A stretch of 64,000 bases of DNA from Rhodococcus antarcticus (GTDB taxonomy: Bacteria; Actinomycetota; Actinomycetes; Mycobacteriales; Mycobacteriaceae). The stretch spans positions 1,984,001 to 2,048,000 of the forward strand of contig NZ_CP110615.1 of the NCBI RefSeq assembly GCF_026153295.1. The letters are read 5' to 3'. A program made the position numbers and the translations under genes. Below, piece after piece: positions 61,610-64,000 of the stretch (its first letter is position 1; the number at the start of each line of letters is the position of its first letter). The notes under the pieces are model-generated. The model saw nothing but the letters and a program-made list of their open reading frames with translations, did no database searches and had not been told where the DNA came from.

Positions 61610-61680
61610 AGCGGCTCTGCCGTCGGGGTCACAGCGGCTCTGCCGTCGGGGTCACAGCGGCTCTGCCGTCGGGGTCACAG
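61606..61680 (-). repeat. 23-bp tandem repeat forming three coupled minicistrons
   Basis: Three copies of a 23-bp unit at the yfiH-yggS junction. Read on the minus strand: yfiH ends CTGTGA; GTG at 61678 starts VTPTAEPL and stop (61678-61652); its TGA overlaps GTG 61655 of an identical minicistron (to 61629), then GTG 61632 (to 61606), whose TGA overlaps the yggS GTG 61609. Thus each unit copies the yfiH stop/yggS start. Confidence 0.95.
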
Positions 61681-62397
61681 CGGCTCCGCCCAGACGATCC
61701 CGGCGAGGCGGCCGGTGGGGGCGCCGCGCCGGTGGCTGAACAGCTCGCGCGACTCCAGGGTGCAGCGCGGGTCCTGGGCCACCCCGGCCACGCCCGCCTC
61801 GAGCAGCTGCCGGCGCAGCCCCGCGCGGATGTCCAGCCCCGTCGTGCCGGAGCGGGTCCGGCTCGCGCTGCCCGGGGCGTGCCGCTCGACGTCGGCCTGC
61901 ATGGACGGCGGCACCTCGTAGCACTTCCCGCACACGGCGGGCCCGAGCAGCACCGAGATCCGCTCGACCGCCGCCCCGGCCGCCACCATGGAGTCCAGGG
62001 CGGCCCGGACGATCCCCAGCCGCGCCCCGACCCGTCCGGCGTGCACGGCTGCGACGACCCCGGCGTGCTCGTCACCGAGCAGCACGGGCACGCAGTCCGC
62101 GGCCATCGCGACGAGGGCGAGCCCCGGGGTCGCGGTGACCAGGCCGTCGGTGACCTCGACCGGTTCGGGCAGCGGCCCGTCCACGGTGGCCACCGTCCGG
62201 CTGTGCACCTGCTCCATCCACACCAGCCGGTCGCGGCCGAGCCCGAGCTCGTCGGCCAGCCGGGCGCGGTTCGCGGCCACGGCCACGGGGTCGTCGCCCA
62301 CGTGCTCACCCAGGTTGAACGAGTCGTACGGCGGCGCGGACACCCCGCCCTCCCGGGTGGTGACCACCCGTCGGACCCGGAAGCGCGGGGAGCTCAC
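61675..62397 (-). CDS. pgeF: Laccase-domain purine nucleoside phosphorylase YfiH
   Basis: 240 residues, multicopper-polyphenol-oxidase-fold family (DUF152) with the zinc site His-Cys-His: [19 protein letters not shown] and [12 protein letters not shown]. Family members cleave purine nucleosides; some are linked to peptidoglycan editing. GTG 62397 overlaps the ftsZ stop by 4 nt. C-terminus WAEPL is the source of the repeated minicistron ending. Confidence 0.9.
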   Translation of the reverse strand: MSSPRFRVRRVVTTREGGVSAPPYDSFNLGEHVGDDPVAVAANRARLADELGLGRDRLVWMEQVHSRTVATVDGPLPEPVEVTDGLVTATPGLALVAMAADCVPVLLGDEHAGVVAAVHAGRVGARLGIVRAALDSMVAAGAAVERISVLLGPAVCGKCYEVPPSMQADVERHAPGSASRTRSGTTGLDIRAGLRRQLLEAGVAGVAQDPRCTLESRELFSHRRGAPTGRLAGIVWAEPL

Positions 62398-63638
62398 CTG
62401 CGCATGAAGGGCGGCACGTCGACCTCGTCGTCGCCGTCGTCCTCCACCGGCACGGTGCGGCCCGAGCCGAACGAGCCCGCACGAGCCCCGCTCCGCGGCG
62501 GCAGACCCCCGGGACCGTTCTGCGCCGCGCCCTGACCGGTGGACCCCGTCGCGCCGGGCTGCTGGCTGGGCGGCGGCTCGAACGCCGAGGGCCGGGTGGG
62601 TGGCAGGCCCTGGGACTGGCCGATCTGACCGGCCTGGCCGGGCGTCACGGCGGTCCGCCCCGACCCCGGCTCGAGGTTCTTGCGCGGCAGCGACTGCCCG
62701 TCGAAGCCGGCGGCGATCACGGTCACGCGGACCTCGTCGCCGAGCGAGTCGTCGATGACCGTCCCGAAGATGATGTTGGCGTCCTCGTGGGCCTCCTCCT
62801 GGACCAGGGTGGCCGCCTCGTTGATCTCGAACAGGCCGAGGTCGGACCCGCCCGCGATGGACAGCAGGACCCCGCGGGCACCCTCCATGGACGCCTCCAG
62901 CAGCGGGGAGTTGATGGCGGCCTGCGCGGCCTGCACCGCGCGCCCCTCGCCCCGGGCGGAGCCGATGCCCATCAGTGCGCTGCCCGCGCCGGACATCACG
63001 CTCTTGACGTCCGCGAAGTCGACGTTGATGAGGCCGGGGGTGGTGATGAGGTCCGTGATGCCCTGCACGCCGTTGAGCAGGACCTCGTCGGCGGAGCGGA
63101 AGGCGTCCATGAGGCTCTGGCTGGCCTCGCCCATCTGCAGCAGCCGGTCGTTCGGGATGACGATGAGCGTGTCGCAGGACTCGCGCAGCCCGCCGATGCC
63201 GTCCTCGGCCTGCCCGCCGCGGCGCTTGCCCTCGAAGGAGAAGGGCCGGGTGACGACACCGATGGTGAGGGCGCCGAGCTTGCGGGCGATGCTCGCGACG
63301 ACGGGTGCGCCACCGGTGCCGGTGCCACCGCCCTCGCCGGCGGTCACGAAGACCATGTCGGCCCCCTTGAGGACCTCCTCGATCTCGTCCTTGTGGTCCT
63401 CGGCGGCTCGGCGGCCGACCTCGGGGTCGGCGCCGGCACCGAGCCCACGGGTGAGCTCGCGGCCGACGTCGAGCTTGACGTCCGCGTCGCTCATGAGCAG
63501 CGCCTGGGCGTCGGTGTTGATGGCGATGAACTCGACGCCCTTGAGGCCGACGTCGATCATGCGGTTCACGGCGTTGACCCCGCCACCGCCGATGCCGACG
63601 ACCTTGATCACAGCGAGGTAGTTGTGCGGGGGCGTCAT
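62394..63638 (-). CDS. ftsZ: Cell division GTPase FtsZ
   Basis: 414 residues. Tubulin fold with [16 protein letters not shown], the GTP signature [15 protein letters not shown] (~102-116), [15 protein letters not shown], the T7-loop region, then a Pro/Gln/Gly-rich linker and the C-terminal peptide [12 protein letters not shown] that binds SepF. ATG 63638 has GAGG ~8 nt upstream. Own promoter in the ftsQ-ftsZ gap. Confidence 0.98.
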   Translation of the reverse strand: MTPPHNYLAVIKVVGIGGGGVNAVNRMIDVGLKGVEFIAINTDAQALLMSDADVKLDVGRELTRGLGAGADPEVGRRAAEDHKDEIEEVLKGADMVFVTAGEGGGTGTGGAPVVASIARKLGALTIGVVTRPFSFEGKRRGGQAEDGIGGLRESCDTLIVIPNDRLLQMGEASQSLMDAFRSADEVLLNGVQGITDLITTPGLINVDFADVKSVMSGAGSALMGIGSARGEGRAVQAAQAAINSPLLEASMEGARGVLLSIAGGSDLGLFEINEAATLVQEEAHEDANIIFGTVIDDSLGDEVRVTVIAAGFDGQSLPRKNLEPGSGRTAVTPGQAGQIGQSQGLPPTRPSAFEPPPSQQPGATGSTGQGAAQNGPGGLPPRSGARAGSFGSGRTVPVEDDGDDEVDVPPFMRR

Positions 63639-63733
63639 GGTGTGGACCTCACTGGCTTTCGCCTTCCATCGGGTGCAGGGGGCTGGGGTGCAGGGGTGCG
63701 TCGGGGGTCGGGCTCCGCGATCGAGAACTCTCA

Positions 63734-63763
63734 ACCTCAACCACAGGTTCACAGTTATGTCAA
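63734..63763 (-). promoter_or_regulatory. Candidate ftsZ promoter
   Basis: TTGACA (63763-63758), 18 bp, TGAGGT (63739-63734) on the minus strand, in the 208-nt ftsQ-ftsZ gap. Three GGTTGA direct repeats overlap it. Leader ~90 nt. Confidence 0.45.
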
Positions 63764-63846
63764 CCTGCGATGGGGGGACGGTAAGCAGGGGGTGCACGCT
63801 TTGCCAGCAGGCGCGCCGCGCCACGCCGGAGTTCCGGGCGAGCAGG

Positions 63847-64000
63847 TCAGCGGACGGTCGGCAGGTCCGGGCTGGAGACGTCGTAGGTGCTGCCGGGCTG
63901 CGTCAGGACCGCGGTGAGGACCTCGGCCTTGCGGGCGGCGCCGTCCACACCTCCCCAGACCACCGTGCGCCCGTCGGTGAGGGTGAGCTGGACGGCGGAC
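63847..64000 (-). CDS. ftsQ: Cell division protein FtsQ (3' end)
   Basis: Only the last 50 codons are inside the window ([50 protein letters not shown]). The LxLxDGRxVxWG and KAxVLxALL pattern and a final YDVSxPxxP are typical of the actinobacterial FtsQ C-terminus, and ftsQ precedes ftsZ in this phylum. Confidence 0.88.
   Translation of the reverse strand, partial: SAVQLTLTDGRTVVWGGVDGAARKAEVLTAVLTQPGSTYDVSSPDLPTVR

Overview
The window is a 64 kb chromosomal segment of a high-GC actinomycete. The evidence is very GC-rich third codon positions, many GTG starts, GTGA/ATGA overlaps between neighbouring genes, PriA instead of separate HisA and TrpF, Wag31/SepF/YggT division genes, a BsaP-type partner of BioB, and a gene order I recall from Mycobacterium and Streptomyces (hisDCB..hisH-priA-impA-hisFI, trpE-x-CBA-lgt, nrtR/nadABC, treXYZ, lspA-rluD, ileS-divIVA-yggT-sepF-yggS-yfiH-ftsZ-ftsQ). 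The best guess is a Pseudonocardiales or Mycobacteriales relative; the genus cannot be read from this sequence. I see no tRNA, rRNA, CRISPR array, insertion sequence or phage gene.

Layout. 1-10.0 kb: 5' part of gltB, then a tryptophan/lipoprotein operon (DUF1295 membrane protein, trpE, membrane protein, trpC, trpB, trpA, lgt) and a cyclopropane-fatty-acid-synthase-like methyltransferase. 10.2-21.1 kb: peroxiredoxin and the histidine genes, split in two blocks (hisD-C-B and hisH-priA-impA-F-I) by a PucR regulator, a TerC protein and an MFS transporter. PriA probably serves both His and Trp synthesis, as no trpF is seen. 21.2-25.5 kb: NAD synthesis nadA-nadB-nadC under a divergent nrtR with an operator between them. 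25.6-32.1 kb: LON-domain protein and biotin genes bioA, bioF, bioD, bioB, bsaP plus a DUF2567 membrane protein. 32.2-38.6 kb: glgX-treY-treZ, glycogen to trehalose. 38.7-47.4 kb: dnaE, a frameshifted gene, an exported protein, rluD, lspA and a cation/proton antiporter. 47.5-54.4 kb: an envelope cluster (two lipoproteins, a NicO-type metal transporter with EF-hand and His tract, TPR protein, class F sortase, DUF4331 surface protein). 54.7-64 kb: ileS behind a T-box, then divIVA, yggT, sepF, yggS, yfiH, ftsZ and the 3' end of ftsQ.

Recurring regulatory theme: at least nine genes have a TANNNT -10 hexamer 6-8 nt before the start codon, predicting leaderless mRNAs. Others (dnaE, hisD, ileS) have TAGACT followed by a leader. 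Another theme is short tandem repeats in and between genes (trpE, nadB, treY-treZ spacer, the membrane protein next to divIVA, the yfiH-yggS junction). At yfiH-yggS the repeat creates three overlapping 8-codon minicistrons.

Most interesting: the minicistron ladder before yggS; the DUF4331/class F sortase/TPR/NicO/lipoprotein module as a candidate undescribed envelope system; the nrtR operator overlapping a predicted leaderless promoter; and the ileS T-box.
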